Of a stretch of DNA of 64,000 nucleotides, positions 1 to 9,651 are shown in pieces (within the stretch, counting starts at the first letter, position 1; every line of letters begins with the position of its first letter). The notes under the pieces are model-generated. The model worked only from the letters and a program-made list of their open reading frames with translations, ran no database searches and was not told where the DNA came from. Position numbers and translations under genes: made by a program. Source of the stretch: Candidatus Poribacteria bacterium (lineage in GTDB: Bacteria; Poribacteria; WGA-4E; WGA-3G); assembly GCA_022827225.1 (NCBI GenBank), contig JAJDTJ010000065.1, forward strand, positions 1 through 64,000, read 5' to 3'.

Positions 1-64
1 GGTGTCCGATTGCGATTAAAAGGTCGTCACAAATCGTGTAAAGTGCTACAATAGTTAGATCCAT
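1..64 (-). CDS. Transposase, N-terminal 21 residues only (runs off left edge)
   Basis: On the minus strand an ATG at 64-62 follows an AAAGGAG ribosome site (about 69-77). It opens a frame reading MDLTIVALYTICDDLLIAIG and continuing past the left edge. This start resembles DDE transposases of the IS982/IS4-like type that begin M-(D/N)-x-x-IVA-(I/L)-Y-x-x-x-DD. The element end should lie between 64 and about 130, but no terminal repeat can be confirmed without the other end. It is divergent from the oxidoreductase at 188. Family placement rests on 21 residues and is tentative. Confidence 0.55.
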   Translation of the reverse strand, partial: MDLTIVALYTICDDLLIAIGH

Positions 65-187
65 GGGGTTCTCCTTTTGTTTTTTCGATAAAAACACTAT
101 ATAGGAAATCCCATGGATTTACAAGTGGCAACTTGGGTTAACAATACTTAAAAATTTCTTTTGACCTACCCCGGAGATATTAGAATC

Positions 188-1324
188 ATGGCAACCAGCA
201 AGAACGATATTTTAAAAGTCGGTGTGATTGGACCCGGTGGTGCCGGACGTGGTAATACACTCGGTTTCGCAACGCGCCCGGATGCCGAAGTCGTCGCCGC
301 AGCAGATGCCTACGAAGGCAGCTTGGACGCTTTAGAGAACGCACTTCGCGAGAGAGTTGACGACTACAAACCGAATAGTTTCACCCGCTACCTCGGCGAA
401 CACGAGTTCGTTGAGATGCTCAATCACGAAGACCTTGACATCGTCGGCGTTTTTTCACCACATTCCTTGCACGATATTCATGTCAAATACGCGCTGCGCG
501 CAGGCTGTCACGTCATCGTTGAAAAACCGATGGCAAACGTCGTCGGCGATGCCATCTCCATCACCAAAATAGCAATGGGGAGTGGGTTACACCTTGTCGG
601 TGGGTATCAACGCCATTATCAAGACACCTATATGGCAGCGAGACGCGCAATCGCCGAAGGACGCATCGGGAACCTACAGAAATTTGAGGTTTACATGGCA
701 CAGCGGTGGGGCGCGGGCGGATGGCGCGGCGATCCACGCTTCTCCGGCGGCGGTCAACCCAACGACTCCGGCAGCCATCTCCAAGATATATTCCTCTGGA
801 TGACACGTACCTTGCCATCTGAAGTCTACGGGACAACCGACATGAAGTTTGAGGACGATGACGGGAACCTCGTTCCGAAATTCGTTGAAATCAACTCCTA
901 CTCCGATGTGACGCTCGATAACGGCGCAGAAGGGACGATTACCATCCTTGGAAACACGCGTGTCGGATTTGAGGAATGGGTCATTCTTGAAGGCGACGAA
1001 GGTACGATTGAAATCAAAGGCGGAATCCAGTATATCCCGAAGGGCGGTGAGCCGGAACCGCTCACTTACCCGCGCCCAGAAGGTTACCCACGCAGTAAAG
1101 TCGATCAACTCGTCGGCTTGGTGAAAGGCGAATACGATACGAACTATACCTCCGGTGTCAACGGGATACGCACCAGCTGGTTAACGAACTCGATCCTTGA
1201 AGCCGGTAGAGGTCCTGACGAGAAAAACAGGGTCAACTGCGACGAACTCATTCAGAAAGAGGGATACACCCGACGAGACATTTTAGCACTGATTGACGAA
1301 TGCGCCATCAAATCGTGCTACTAA
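188..1324 (+). CDS. Gfo/Idh/MocA family oxidoreductase
   Basis: This is a predicted NAD(P)-dependent dehydrogenase acting on a sugar, inositol or related polyol; the substrate cannot be read from sequence. The N-terminal Rossmann fold shows GVIGPGGAGRG (residues 12-22). The family EKP motif is in VIVEKPMAN, where the Lys is catalytic in the family, and a C-terminal alpha/beta substrate domain follows. The length of 378 aa is normal. I chose ATG 188, 11 bases after GGAG, over an in-frame TTG at 161 that would add nine residues and has no ribosome site. It is one of three family members in the window (also 25188 and 62701). Confidence 0.9.
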   Translation: MATSKNDILKVGVIGPGGAGRGNTLGFATRPDAEVVAAADAYEGSLDALENALRERVDDYKPNSFTRYLGEHEFVEMLNHEDLDIVGVFSPHSLHDIHVKYALRAGCHVIVEKPMANVVGDAISITKIAMGSGLHLVGGYQRHYQDTYMAARRAIAEGRIGNLQKFEVYMAQRWGAGGWRGDPRFSGGGQPNDSGSHLQDIFLWMTRTLPSEVYGTTDMKFEDDDGNLVPKFVEINSYSDVTLDNGAEGTITILGNTRVGFEEWVILEGDEGTIEIKGGIQYIPKGGEPEPLTYPRPEGYPRSKVDQLVGLVKGEYDTNYTSGVNGIRTSWLTNSILEAGRGPDEKNRVNCDELIQKEGYTRRDILALIDECAIKSCY

Positions 1325-1378
1325 AGCGCAAGTTGTCTTTTTCTTACGCAGCGTACCCAACGGAGCACGATACTGATC

Positions 1379-3511
1379 ATGACAGAAAACCTACAGCAGA
1401 TCGCAGAAAAAGCCTTAACGGATAGTGTTGTCCGCTTGGTCTGGCAAAAAATGGACGAAGAAACCGGTGAACCTCTTATCTGGCCACGGGCAAGCGGGTT
1501 TTTTGTCGCGCCAAATCTAATTGCGACCAATATCCATTGTGTTACAGGCGCGCCATCGGTTTTCGCAGAAATCGTCAACACGAAAACTGAATTCCGAGTT
1601 GAAGGCGTTGTGGCGTTTGATACTGAAAACGATCTCGTCATTTTAAAGGTCGAAGGCGAGGGGGGACCGCTTCCGCTTGACGACAGTAATACCGTGCAGA
1701 TTGGTGAAACTGTTTGCGCTGTCGGGCACCCGCGCGTGAAGGAAGGCAAAGCCACGCAAATTACCATATCTGGTATTCAAGAGAGTGGTAAACGTCTCGA
1801 AATTAAAGAGGATTTCGATCCCGGAAACAGTGGAAGTGCCATCCTGAACAATTCGGGGAAGGTCGTAGGCGTTGCTGTTGCAAATGGAATGGTGGTTTCG
1901 GCACTCGGAAGTGGCGGATGGAGAAACTCCAGTTACGCAATTCCGGCAATGACTTTAGTGGACCTGCTTGCAAATGGGGTGGAAGTGGAGTCATTCACTG
2001 AGTGGCAAAAACGTCCACAGGTACGTGCCTATACGGAAATCAGACAAGGGCAGACAGAATTTGAACAAGGAAAACATCGAGAATCAATTGCGTGCTTTGA
2101 TGCTGCACTTGAACTCAACCCAAATTTGACGGATGCCTATCTCAATCGAGCAATGGTAAATTTATCGTTAGGACATAACAAAGAAGCGGTCACTGACTGT
2201 GATAATGCCCTCAAACTTAACCCTGATTTTGTGGTGGCATATATCAATCGAGCGGCGGCAAAGTTTTTCTTAGGGGAAGCAGAAGATGCTATTGACGACT
2301 ATAATACTGCCCTTGAACTTAATCCTAATTACGCGGTAGCTTATAACAACCGAGCAGCGGCAAATCTATCGTTAGAACACTTTGAAGAAGCGATCGCTGA
2401 CTGTGATAGTGCCCTCAAACTCGATCCCAATCTTGTTCAGTCTTATATCGGTAGAGCAACAGTAAAACTCGCCTTAGAACAGGATGAAGCGGCACTCGCT
2501 GATTACGATACCGCCTTAAAGCTCGCACCAGATTCGCCGGAAATTTACTTTTGTCGCGCAAATACGAAATTTGCATTAAAGGACTATACCGGGGCGATTG
2601 AGGACCTTGATAAAGTCGTTGAACTCAATCCTGAACTCGGTTCTTTTTTGTGTATTTATGACCACCGTGCAGACGCAAAACGCTATCTCCATGACTATGA
2701 AGGCGCGATTGAAGACTATAACAAAGCTATCCAACTCGACCCAAAAAACTATAAGGTTTACAACGGACGCGGTATCTCGAAATACAATCTTGGTAGGTCA
2801 AAAACAGAAGAGGGTGATGAAGTCAGCGCGAATCAATACTTCCAAGCAGCGATTGACGACTATACGGAAGCCATCACCTTAGACGCGAAGTTTGCCGGTT
2901 ATTACAGCAACCGGGGACGCGCCAAAAGTTATCTTGGAGACTACGAAGGCGCAATAAAAGATTACGATAAATTTATCCAGCGGAATCCTAAAGATGAGAC
3001 CGCTTACTTCGATCGCGGTATCGCGAAATATAACCTCGGAAAATCTAAAGTGGATCAAGGTAATAGCGTAGAGGCACAAGCAGACTATCAAAGGGCTATA
3101 GAGGATTATACGGAAGCCATCAAACTCGACCCCGAATATGCCTCAGTCTATAACAGCAGAGGATGGATAAAATATCTCTTCGGACAATTTGAGCGCGAGC
3201 AAGGGAATACAGAGGAAGCCAAAAAACTTTTTGAAGCAGCCGTCGCAGACAGCGATGAAGCAATCCGTCTAAAGCAGGATAACCCAAGTCCCGCTTCTTA
3301 TCATACCCGTGCTACTGCGAAGGCCGCGCTTGGTGCGTATCGTGAGGCAATTGAAGACCTCAATGAGACGATCCTGATGGAACCCGATGAGGCACGCTAT
3401 TACTATGACCGTGCGTTAGCGAAGCAGGCGTTCGGGCAACACGCAGCAGCGAAAACCGACTTTCAGAAAGCGAAAGGCTTAGACCCTGATGTCGAAAATA
3501 AACCATTCTAA
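1379..3511 (+). CDS. Trypsin-like serine protease fused to TPR repeats
   Basis: The 710-residue protein begins with a trypsin/DegP-like domain (about 1-190). All three catalytic residues are visible: His53 in TNIHC, Asp85 in ENDLVILK and Ser151 in PGNSGSA. From about residue 215 to the end there are roughly ten or more tetratricopeptide repeats with the usual spacing (for example AYLNRAMVNLSLGHNKEAV). No clear signal peptide is present. TPR arrays normally bind peptides or partner proteins, so the repeats may present substrates or tether the protease to a complex; that is inference. GGAG at 1362 precedes the ATG. The gene lies 55 bases after the oxidoreductase on the same strand. Confidence 0.88.
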   Translation: MTENLQQIAEKALTDSVVRLVWQKMDEETGEPLIWPRASGFFVAPNLIATNIHCVTGAPSVFAEIVNTKTEFRVEGVVAFDTENDLVILKVEGEGGPLPLDDSNTVQIGETVCAVGHPRVKEGKATQITISGIQESGKRLEIKEDFDPGNSGSAILNNSGKVVGVAVANGMVVSALGSGGWRNSSYAIPAMTLVDLLANGVEVESFTEWQKRPQVRAYTEIRQGQTEFEQGKHRESIACFDAALELNPNLTDAYLNRAMVNLSLGHNKEAVTDCDNALKLNPDFVVAYINRAAAKFFLGEAEDAIDDYNTALELNPNYAVAYNNRAAANLSLEHFEEAIADCDSALKLDPNLVQSYIGRATVKLALEQDEAALADYDTALKLAPDSPEIYFCRANTKFALKDYTGAIEDLDKVVELNPELGSFLCIYDHRADAKRYLHDYEGAIEDYNKAIQLDPKNYKVYNGRGISKYNLGRSKTEEGDEVSANQYFQAAIDDYTEAITLDAKFAGYYSNRGRAKSYLGDYEGAIKDYDKFIQRNPKDETAYFDRGIAKYNLGKSKVDQGNSVEAQADYQRAIEDYTEAIKLDPEYASVYNSRGWIKYLFGQFEREQGNTEEAKKLFEAAVADSDEAIRLKQDNPSPASYHTRATAKAALGAYREAIEDLNETILMEPDEARYYYDRALAKQAFGQHAAAKTDFQKAKGLDPDVENKPF

Positions 3512-3605
3512 AAAATTTTCAGAGATGAAAAATTCGTATTTAAATGGGGGACGATTCCCATAGCGGTTCTTCAACAGAGCCGATATGCTAAAAAGGAGAA
3601 AAACC

Positions 3606-5618
3606 GTGAAATTTTTTGGACGACTCAAGACCAAAACTTATTACCGTTTGTCAAAATTTGCTTTTAAAAGTATGAAGTATTGCGCACTTATCGCCATTCT
3701 ATTGATGGCAGCGTCGCAAATCGGATGTTTAACCGGAAGTGCGCTGAGTAAAGCAGACAAACTCGCCGAGGACAAAGACTACTACGGTGCAATTGAAGCA
3801 TACCAGAACATTATAGATATGCAACCCGGTACGCCGGACGCACTTGAAGCACAACTCGCCATCGGTAAGTTATCTATTGATCAGATGAACCAACCAGCGA
3901 AAGGTATCAAGGCTTATGAAGGTGTCATCGCTGCTGCCCCGGAAAGCGAGAAAGCCGCCGAAGCATACTATGAACTCGGTCTGCACTATTTTAGGGAAAA
4001 GGATTTCAAGTCCGCGCAAACCCAATTTGACGCGATTGTTAACAAGTTTTCAAACTTGGAATTAAGCCACAACGCGCATCTGATGTTGGCGAAGAGTTAT
4101 GAGGAAGCAGAAGACTACGAGTCAGCAGTAGAAGCGTTCGATAGTTTTGCCAATCGGAACCCGCGCAACAAACGCGCCGCACCAGCTCTTGAAAACAAAG
4201 CGCGAATCCAACGCCAATTCCTCAAAGATGAAGAAGAATCGAAACGAACCAACCAGATGCTCGTTAAGAGATATGGAAAAGTGGAAGGGGCTGAAGCAGC
4301 CGTTGAAAATGCAAAACAGGAACTCAAAGACCTCAACGCTACCATCCCAGAACCGGACGACCCGTTGGCAACCGCCCAGGGAAGAGCACTGGCGCAGTTT
4401 GAAGCCCGACGTGAACGAGACCGACCGCGCGGCGGCGTCGAAAGAAGTCCCGCTATGGGGGGCGCTACCAACCTCGGAATCCCAGACTCCGGATTCGGAA
4501 TCAGCGCAGCAGATGTTATGCAGAACTTCGGTGGACAGGGCGGCATCGCAGGCGACGATCAAGGCAGCTACCACGACGCTGAACTCATGATCGCCAATTT
4601 CTTCTACGGCGACGAAAACTACCGAGACGCAGGCGCACTCTACTACGACGCAATCGCACGCGCAGAAGCCGAAAAAGTGAAAATCGACCCATATACTTAC
4701 CTCAAACTCTCAATTTGCTACCGGAAAGTCGGGATGCATCAGCGAGCAAAAGAGGTACTTAGAAAAGCCGCAAGCCGAGATGGTGAGGTCATCGAAGCCG
4801 TCATTAATACAGGACGCAATCACTATACTTCTGAGGACTATGAGAAAGCAATAGAGTCCTACAACTCGGTTATCGGGTTAAGGAAGGATAAAGACTCCGA
4901 GGTGTACTGGCTCATCTCACTCGCACACAAAAAATTGAGTGAGCCAGAAAAAGAGCGCGATGCCCTTGAACGCGCTGTCGCCGCCAATACGCAGAACACA
5001 GATGCTCTGCAAAGCCTTGCCGAAGTGCTCCATTATCGCTTGAAGGACCGCAAAACCGCCGCGATTTTCCAAGACCTCGTTGATCAGAAAGGCGATTCAT
5101 ACATCGGTGCGAAAACCCTCGGCGATCTCACCTATAAGTATGGCAACTACATTCAGGCTAACGCACGCTATAAAACTGCCGCTCGGATAGCGAAGCGGTT
5201 GTTGGGGAAATCAGAAATTGATGCTGAAAAACAGGAACTTCGCAATCAAATAATCCATGCAACAATTCTCGCGGCACGTGCAAGCCATCAGCGTGGGAAC
5301 TCGGAAGACGCGCAGCAGCTGATAGATGAATTAGCAGCGGAATACCCAGACCACGCTTTAATTCATTACGGTAGAGGTGAGTTAGCGCTACTCAATGAGG
5401 ATACCGAAACGGCTATTGCCGAATTCAAAGCCGCCATTGAGAAGGCACCACACTCCGACACTGCAGTGATAGCCCTCGGCGACTATTATGTTTCGCAAGG
5501 TTTTAATGACGATGCGATTGCACTGTGGGAAGGGTTTCTTGCGGAAAACCAGTACAATCAGAACGTTACGCGGCGTCTAAAAACGTTGAAAGGCGATGCC
5601 GAAACAACGGAAGAATAG
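3606..5618 (+). CDS. TPR-repeat envelope protein, probable lipoprotein
   Basis: A TPR protein of about 670 aa. A GTG at 3606 lies seven bases after AAGGAG (3593-3598) and is preferred to the ATG at 3585, which lies upstream of that site. An internal ATG at 3672 would give a cleaner signal sequence, MKYCALIAILLMAASQIGC, whose Cys fits a lipobox only loosely because Gln is at -3. TPR units follow (about residues 45-220 and 330-650), separated by a low-complexity Arg/Gly/Pro linker near 270-310. The repeat style (EAYYELGLHYFREKDFKSA) recalls BamD/YbgF-like outer membrane assembly proteins, but the protein is much longer. The partner is unknown. Confidence 0.8.
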   Translation: MKFFGRLKTKTYYRLSKFAFKSMKYCALIAILLMAASQIGCLTGSALSKADKLAEDKDYYGAIEAYQNIIDMQPGTPDALEAQLAIGKLSIDQMNQPAKGIKAYEGVIAAAPESEKAAEAYYELGLHYFREKDFKSAQTQFDAIVNKFSNLELSHNAHLMLAKSYEEAEDYESAVEAFDSFANRNPRNKRAAPALENKARIQRQFLKDEEESKRTNQMLVKRYGKVEGAEAAVENAKQELKDLNATIPEPDDPLATAQGRALAQFEARRERDRPRGGVERSPAMGGATNLGIPDSGFGISAADVMQNFGGQGGIAGDDQGSYHDAELMIANFFYGDENYRDAGALYYDAIARAEAEKVKIDPYTYLKLSICYRKVGMHQRAKEVLRKAASRDGEVIEAVINTGRNHYTSEDYEKAIESYNSVIGLRKDKDSEVYWLISLAHKKLSEPEKERDALERAVAANTQNTDALQSLAEVLHYRLKDRKTAAIFQDLVDQKGDSYIGAKTLGDLTYKYGNYIQANARYKTAARIAKRLLGKSEIDAEKQELRNQIIHATILAARASHQRGNSEDAQQLIDELAAEYPDHALIHYGRGELALLNEDTETAIAEFKAAIEKAPHSDTAVIALGDYYVSQGFNDDAIALWEGFLAENQYNQNVTRRLKTLKGDAETTEE

Positions 5619-5625
5619 GTTAAGA

Positions 5626-5648
5626 GAGTGCGGTTTCGAGCCGCACTC
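5626..5648 (+). terminator. Hairpin just after the TPR gene
   Basis: A perfect 8-bp stem, GAGTGCGG pairing with CCGCACTC around a 7-base loop, starts seven bases after the stop codon. No T-tract follows, so it is either a terminator of a U-poor type or a 3'-end stabiliser. Confidence 0.5.
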
Positions 5649-5734
5649 ACACTACACCTTTCGGTTTCCCAACAATGAAAAAACGGATTTATACACCCAA
5701 TTTTCTGAAACAACCATTTTTTTTGAAAAAAAAC

Positions 5735-5762
5735 TTGACTTTTATCCTCAATTGTGTATAAT
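5735..5762 (+). promoter_or_regulatory. Sigma70-type promoter upstream of rho
   Basis: TTGACT (5735-5740), a 16-base spacer and TATAAT (5757-5762) form a near-consensus promoter. Transcription would start near 5769, almost 700 bases before rho, with no intervening gene that I can support. Confidence 0.7.
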
Positions 5763-6464
5763 TAATGTTTAATGTTTGTAACTTCCTAACGCAAGCACGT
5801 TTAAGGCTAAAATTGGTAGATTTTGCTGATGAAATCGTGCCAACTCCTGAAAGACGCATGCTTTGAAGAAAACGGACCCCCTGGCTATAACACGATGTAT
5901 GCAAGATACGCTTTAGTATGTTCCACGAATATGGTAACAAGGAAGCTGTCTCACTTAGAGTGAAACCATATTTGGGCATGCGTTGTGACACGACCATACA
6001 AGAAACATCCCTGCGGGCAACATTGCACCGACTCCACCGATACCGCTGTACACCCTGCATTTTACTTCGTCGTGCATCTCAACGGTCTAGCGCGCCGCTT
6101 GCAAGCGCATCTTCAGAAGTTTCATGCACCCGGTCGGAGTATCATACCAAACTAACCGGCTTTGTAGGAACCCCGGTCTTTGTACCTTAGTTTCTCCGTG
6201 CTGCTCAAGTTCAGCACTATTAGCAAACCTTGCGGACGCGGCATTTAACCGCGCCGAAAACGATAGAGACAAATTTCAATATATTATTCTATAGGATCAG
6301 CCCGATTCCATTTTAACCGCTTCTTGGTATCCTACTTTTCATGAATCCGTTTTTATGCCGCACATTATACGTCGGAGCAAAGCGTTAATTCAGTAGGTCG
6401 TTAGATAAACACCAGGGTGGAACGATTACCTTGGAACCGGGCACAATGAGGAGTATTAGAAACT
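5763..6464 (+). other. Long untranslated leader or ncRNA region before rho
   Basis: Nothing here looks protein-coding: frames are short and show no conserved motifs. Local pairings are visible, for example GCACG near 5792 with CGTGC near 5837, and CGCGG/CCGCG around CATTTAA near 6237-6253. Either rho has a roughly 700-base structured leader, which would fit the known autoregulation of rho in other bacteria, or an independent small RNA is made from the 5735 promoter. I do not recognise a named RNA family. Confidence 0.4.
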
Positions 6465-7790
6465 ATGGAGAGCTTGGACATTGGCAAGCTCCAAGAAATG
6501 GAGTTCTCGGAACTCAAAGATTTTGCCCTAACACTCGGAGTCGACGAATATACCGGACTTCGTAAAGAAGAACTGATTAACGAAATCATAGAGGCTAAAT
6601 CTGAGGGAGACACCCAATTCTACGGTGGTGGTGTCCTGGAAATTTTGGATGACCGGGATCAACACTACGGTTTTCTCCGCTCATCGCGTTCCAATTATTT
6701 GCAGAGTAATGAGGATATTTACGTGTCCTCTTCGCAAATCCGACGATTCGACTTACAAACAGGACATGTCGTCGAAGGTGTAATTCGTCCACCGAAAAAG
6801 ACAGAAAACAAGGCGGAACGCTACTTCGCAATGCTACAAATTGAGAAGGTGAACGGTGAACCGCCGGAAGCTGTCAAACAGAAAATCCTTTTCACAAACC
6901 TCACCCCCATCCATCCGTATGAACAATTGAGACTCGAACACGACGCCTCAGAATTCGGGACTCGGATGATGGATCTAATCGCACCCATCGGTAAGGGGCA
7001 ACGCGGGCTGATTGTTGCGCCCCCTTATAGTGGAAAAACGACACTACTGAAAAACATTGCCGCCGGTATTGAAGCCAACCACCCAGAAGTCATTCTCATT
7101 TTTCTCCTTATTGACGAACGGCCCGAGGAGGTTACGGATGTCGCACGCTCCGTGAAAGGTGAAGTCATCAGCTCCACATTCGATGAACACCCAGAACGAC
7201 ACATCCAAGTCGCAGAAATGGCAATCGAAAAAGCGAGACGGTGGGCTGAGTACGGGAAAGATGTCGTTGTGCTATTGGATAGCATGACCCGATTGGCACG
7301 CGCCCACAACGTTATGGCACCTCACAGTGGAAAAACGTTGAGTGGCGGTTTAGACGCTATGGCGTTCGTGAAACCACGCCAATTTTGCGGCGCAGCCCGG
7401 AAACTTGAAGAAGGCGGAAGCCTAACCGTTATCGCATCCGTACTCATTGATACGGAAAGCCGACAAGACGAATATATTTACGAGGAATTCAAAGGTACCG
7501 CTAACATGGAAATCCACATGGAGCGGGCTTTACTGGACCTCCAAATCTATCCACCAATTAACATCAGAAAATCAAAGACGCGCCGTGAAGAACTCTTGTT
7601 AACACCAGATGTACTTAATAAAGTCTGGGTGCTACGGAAATTCACAAGCCAGATGGATAGCGCGGAATCGCTGGAAATGCTCATTGAGCAACTCGGCAAA
7701 ACTACCACAAATGAGGAATTCCTCGAACGGATGGTAGACAACGCGAGTGCCGGTAACGCGAACAGAGCCAACGCGCGGCCGAAACGATAG
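6465..7790 (+). CDS. rho: Transcription termination factor Rho
   Basis: The 441-residue hexameric RNA helicase contains an N-terminal Rho_N/SAP-like segment (about 1-45) and a cold-shock RNA-binding domain with YGFLRSSRSNYL (68-80). The ATPase core has the P-loop APPYSGKT (185-192), Walker B VVVLLDSMTR, the Q-loop region LSGGLDAMAF and the R-loop EEFKGTANMEIH. The P-loop differs from the common APP(K/R)AGKT at two positions, Tyr188 and Ser189. GAGGAG at 6448 serves the ATG. The following rpmE, prfA and prmC match the rho-rpmE-prfA-prmC order known from Firmicutes. Confidence 0.97.
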   Translation: MESLDIGKLQEMEFSELKDFALTLGVDEYTGLRKEELINEIIEAKSEGDTQFYGGGVLEILDDRDQHYGFLRSSRSNYLQSNEDIYVSSSQIRRFDLQTGHVVEGVIRPPKKTENKAERYFAMLQIEKVNGEPPEAVKQKILFTNLTPIHPYEQLRLEHDASEFGTRMMDLIAPIGKGQRGLIVAPPYSGKTTLLKNIAAGIEANHPEVILIFLLIDERPEEVTDVARSVKGEVISSTFDEHPERHIQVAEMAIEKARRWAEYGKDVVVLLDSMTRLARAHNVMAPHSGKTLSGGLDAMAFVKPRQFCGAARKLEEGGSLTVIASVLIDTESRQDEYIYEEFKGTANMEIHMERALLDLQIYPPINIRKSKTRREELLLTPDVLNKVWVLRKFTSQMDSAESLEMLIEQLGKTTTNEEFLERMVDNASAGNANRANARPKR

Positions 7791-7822
7791 GTGCACAGCC
7801 CTACATACCTGTTCACTTTCAT

Positions 7823-7837
7823 CCGTCTAAAAGACGG
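7823..7837 (+). terminator. Small hairpin between rho and rpmE
   Basis: CCGTCT and AGACGG pair around AAA, 32 bases after the rho stop. The following bases are AT-rich but not a T-run, so attenuation between rho and rpmE is possible rather than shown. Confidence 0.3.
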
Positions 7838-7909
7838 ACGATTATTAGATAGAATGCAAACTGAAAAGTAACTCTATATTCGGAAATCTCAAATTTATCG
7901 GAGGATATT

Positions 7910-8125
7910 ATGAAACTCGAAATTCACCCTGAAATGGTGGAGTGTGTCATCACATGCGTTTGTGGTGCAACGCACAAAACGCTGGCAATCCAATCCGAAA
8001 TGCGAGTAGATATTTGTGGGAAATGCCATCCATTCTACACTGGACAACAGGCGCGGTTCATCGACACTGCTGGACGGGTCGAAAGTTTCCGCCGCCGTTA
8101 CAATCTAACGGAAGAAAATAAGTAG
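7910..8125 (+). CDS. rpmE: 50S ribosomal protein L31, zinc-binding type
   Basis: The 71-residue protein has the L31 hallmarks: a Cys-rich N-terminus ([10 protein letters not shown]), the second Cys pair in [12 protein letters not shown], and the basic tail FRRRYNL. The retained cysteines mark the zinc-containing (C+) form rather than the zinc-independent paralog induced under zinc limitation. A CGGAGG ribosome site lies five to six bases before the ATG. It sits between rho and prfA, its usual neighbourhood. Confidence 0.97.
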   Translation: MKLEIHPEMVECVITCVCGATHKTLAIQSEMRVDICGKCHPFYTGQQARFIDTAGRVESFRRRYNLTEENK

Positions 8126-8332
8126 ACACATGATTTGACCCATCAAGTCACACGACTCAAAAATTTCACGGAAATGCCCCGTGTCCCAACACCGCACCCA
8201 ATCGCTGTGTAATAGACATGGGGAAACCCCGTTACAACTCAATAGAACTTATACACAACCGAGATATTCTCAATCGGAAAGATGGAAGAATAGAGGGCTT
8301 CCTGCAAACTTCCAATTTTCCTAGAGGAAACG

Positions 8333-8427
8333 CCGTTTTGCTTGGGGTTTTTGATAGGGGTTTTTGCTTGGGCGTTTCTGCGGATTTCTGCGGATTTCCC
8401 CTTGATTGGGCGTTTCTGCGGATTTCT
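8333..8427. repeat. Short direct repeats in the rpmE-prfA gap
   Basis: The 430-base gap 8126-8555 holds no supported gene. Within it TTTTGCTTGGG occurs at about 8336 and 8362, GGGCGTTTCTGCGGATTTC occurs twice (from 8370 and 8408), and TGCGGATTTC occurs three times (8379, 8389, 8417). A related copy, TTTTTGCTTGGGTGTTTCT, lies at 10741-10759 before the sigma-factor promoter. Spacing is irregular and the units are too short for CRISPR. Confidence 0.65.
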
Positions 8428-8555
8428 TAAGCCAAAATACTTCCAATTCTTCAAGTAAACGAACCGATCTTGTGTAAGTTCTGCTAAAAATATCACCTGA
8501 CAAATCATCACTTTTAACGGCTAACAGCAAGGATTCACTTGCAAACGGTGCCAAA

Positions 8556-9623
8556 ATGTTTGAAAAACTCAAGGATATCGAAACTAAATATACTGAAGTG
8601 GAAAAAGCACTCGGTGATCCGGCGCAAATTTCAAATCAGCAGCGCCTCATGGAGTTATCCAAAACACATGCGGAACTGGCTCCAATCGTGTCAAGTTATC
8701 AGGCGTACCAGAAGTTAGAATCCGCCCTTGAAGATGCCCGCCTCCTAATAACGTCCGAAACAGATGCGGATATGATCGAATTAGCGCAGGAAGAATTAGA
8801 TAGCCTCACGATTGAAAAAGAACACCTCATAGAAGAGCTCAAACTGCTTCTTATTCCGAAAGACCCGAACGACGAAAAGAACGTTATCATTGAAATTCGC
8901 GCAGGCACCGGTGGAGAAGAAGCCAGTCTTTTCGCCGCTGAGTTGTTTCGGATGTATACCCGCTACGCTGAACGACAAAACTGGAAAGTTGAGATTCTCA
9001 GCGGAAACGCAACCGGATTAAAAGGTTTTAAAGAAGTCATTTTCTCCATTGAGGGGAAGAGCGCATATAGCTATCTGAAATACGAGGGTGGAATACATCG
9101 TGTCCAGCGGATCCCTACAACAGAAACAAGTGGACGCATCCACACTTCTGCCGCGACGGTCGCTGTACTGCCAGAAGCAGAAGCCCTCGACTTGGACATC
9201 GACGAAGCAACCGAACTGCGGATTGATACCTATCGATCCTCCGGTCCCGGTGGGCAAAGCGTTAACACAACCGATTCCGCCATCCGCATCACACACCTAC
9301 CGACAGGGTTAGTTGTGACCTGTCAAGATGAGAAATCGCAACATAAAAACCGTTCCAAAGCGATGAAAATCCTCCGCGCACGTCTCCAAGAGCAGAAGCA
9401 GGCTGAACTTAACAGCGAAAGGGCTGAAACCCGGCGCTCTATGGTTGGCAGCGGCGACCGCAGTGAGAAAATCCGTACTTATAATTTCCCACAATCCCGT
9501 GTAACCGATCACCGTATCCAATTTAGTTCCTATCAACTTGATGCCGTTTTAGATGGCGATTTAAAAACTTTTATTGAACAACTAACGACGGCAGACCAAG
9601 CAGAAAAGTTGCAAGAGGATTAA
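8556..9623 (+). CDS. prfA: Peptide chain release factor 1
   Basis: RF1 ends translation at UAA and UAG. The 355-residue protein has a coiled-coil N-terminal domain, the PxT anticodon-like tripeptide as PTT (187-189) in [11 protein letters not shown], which separates RF1 from RF2 (SPF), and the peptidyl-hydrolysis GGQ at 232-234 in [15 protein letters not shown]. The downstream block [20 protein letters not shown] is typical. The Gln of GGQ is the target of the methyltransferase encoded next. The ribosome site is weak. Confidence 0.97.
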   Translation: MFEKLKDIETKYTEVEKALGDPAQISNQQRLMELSKTHAELAPIVSSYQAYQKLESALEDARLLITSETDADMIELAQEELDSLTIEKEHLIEELKLLLIPKDPNDEKNVIIEIRAGTGGEEASLFAAELFRMYTRYAERQNWKVEILSGNATGLKGFKEVIFSIEGKSAYSYLKYEGGIHRVQRIPTTETSGRIHTSAATVAVLPEAEALDLDIDEATELRIDTYRSSGPGGQSVNTTDSAIRITHLPTGLVVTCQDEKSQHKNRSKAMKILRARLQEQKQAELNSERAETRRSMVGSGDRSEKIRTYNFPQSRVTDHRIQFSSYQLDAVLDGDLKTFIEQLTTADQAEKLQED

Positions 9624-9651
9624 AGGTACACCGCCTGAGGAATGTGAGACT

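Noticed and set aside
5689..6272. Open frames in the rho leader
   Set aside because: Short, on both strands, without ribosome sites or recognisable domains.
6410..6450. AGGGTGGAAC near rho, reminiscent of a T-box antiterminator
   Set aside because: The rest of the T-box consensus, the specifier stem and a terminator are missing, and rho is not a T-box target.
8333..8427. Repeats that might suggest a CRISPR array
   Set aside because: Units are 10-19 bases with irregular spacing and no cas genes are present.
8218..8572. Overlapping open frames between rpmE and prfA on both strands
   Set aside because: They translate repeat sequence, have no ribosome sites and no family similarity.
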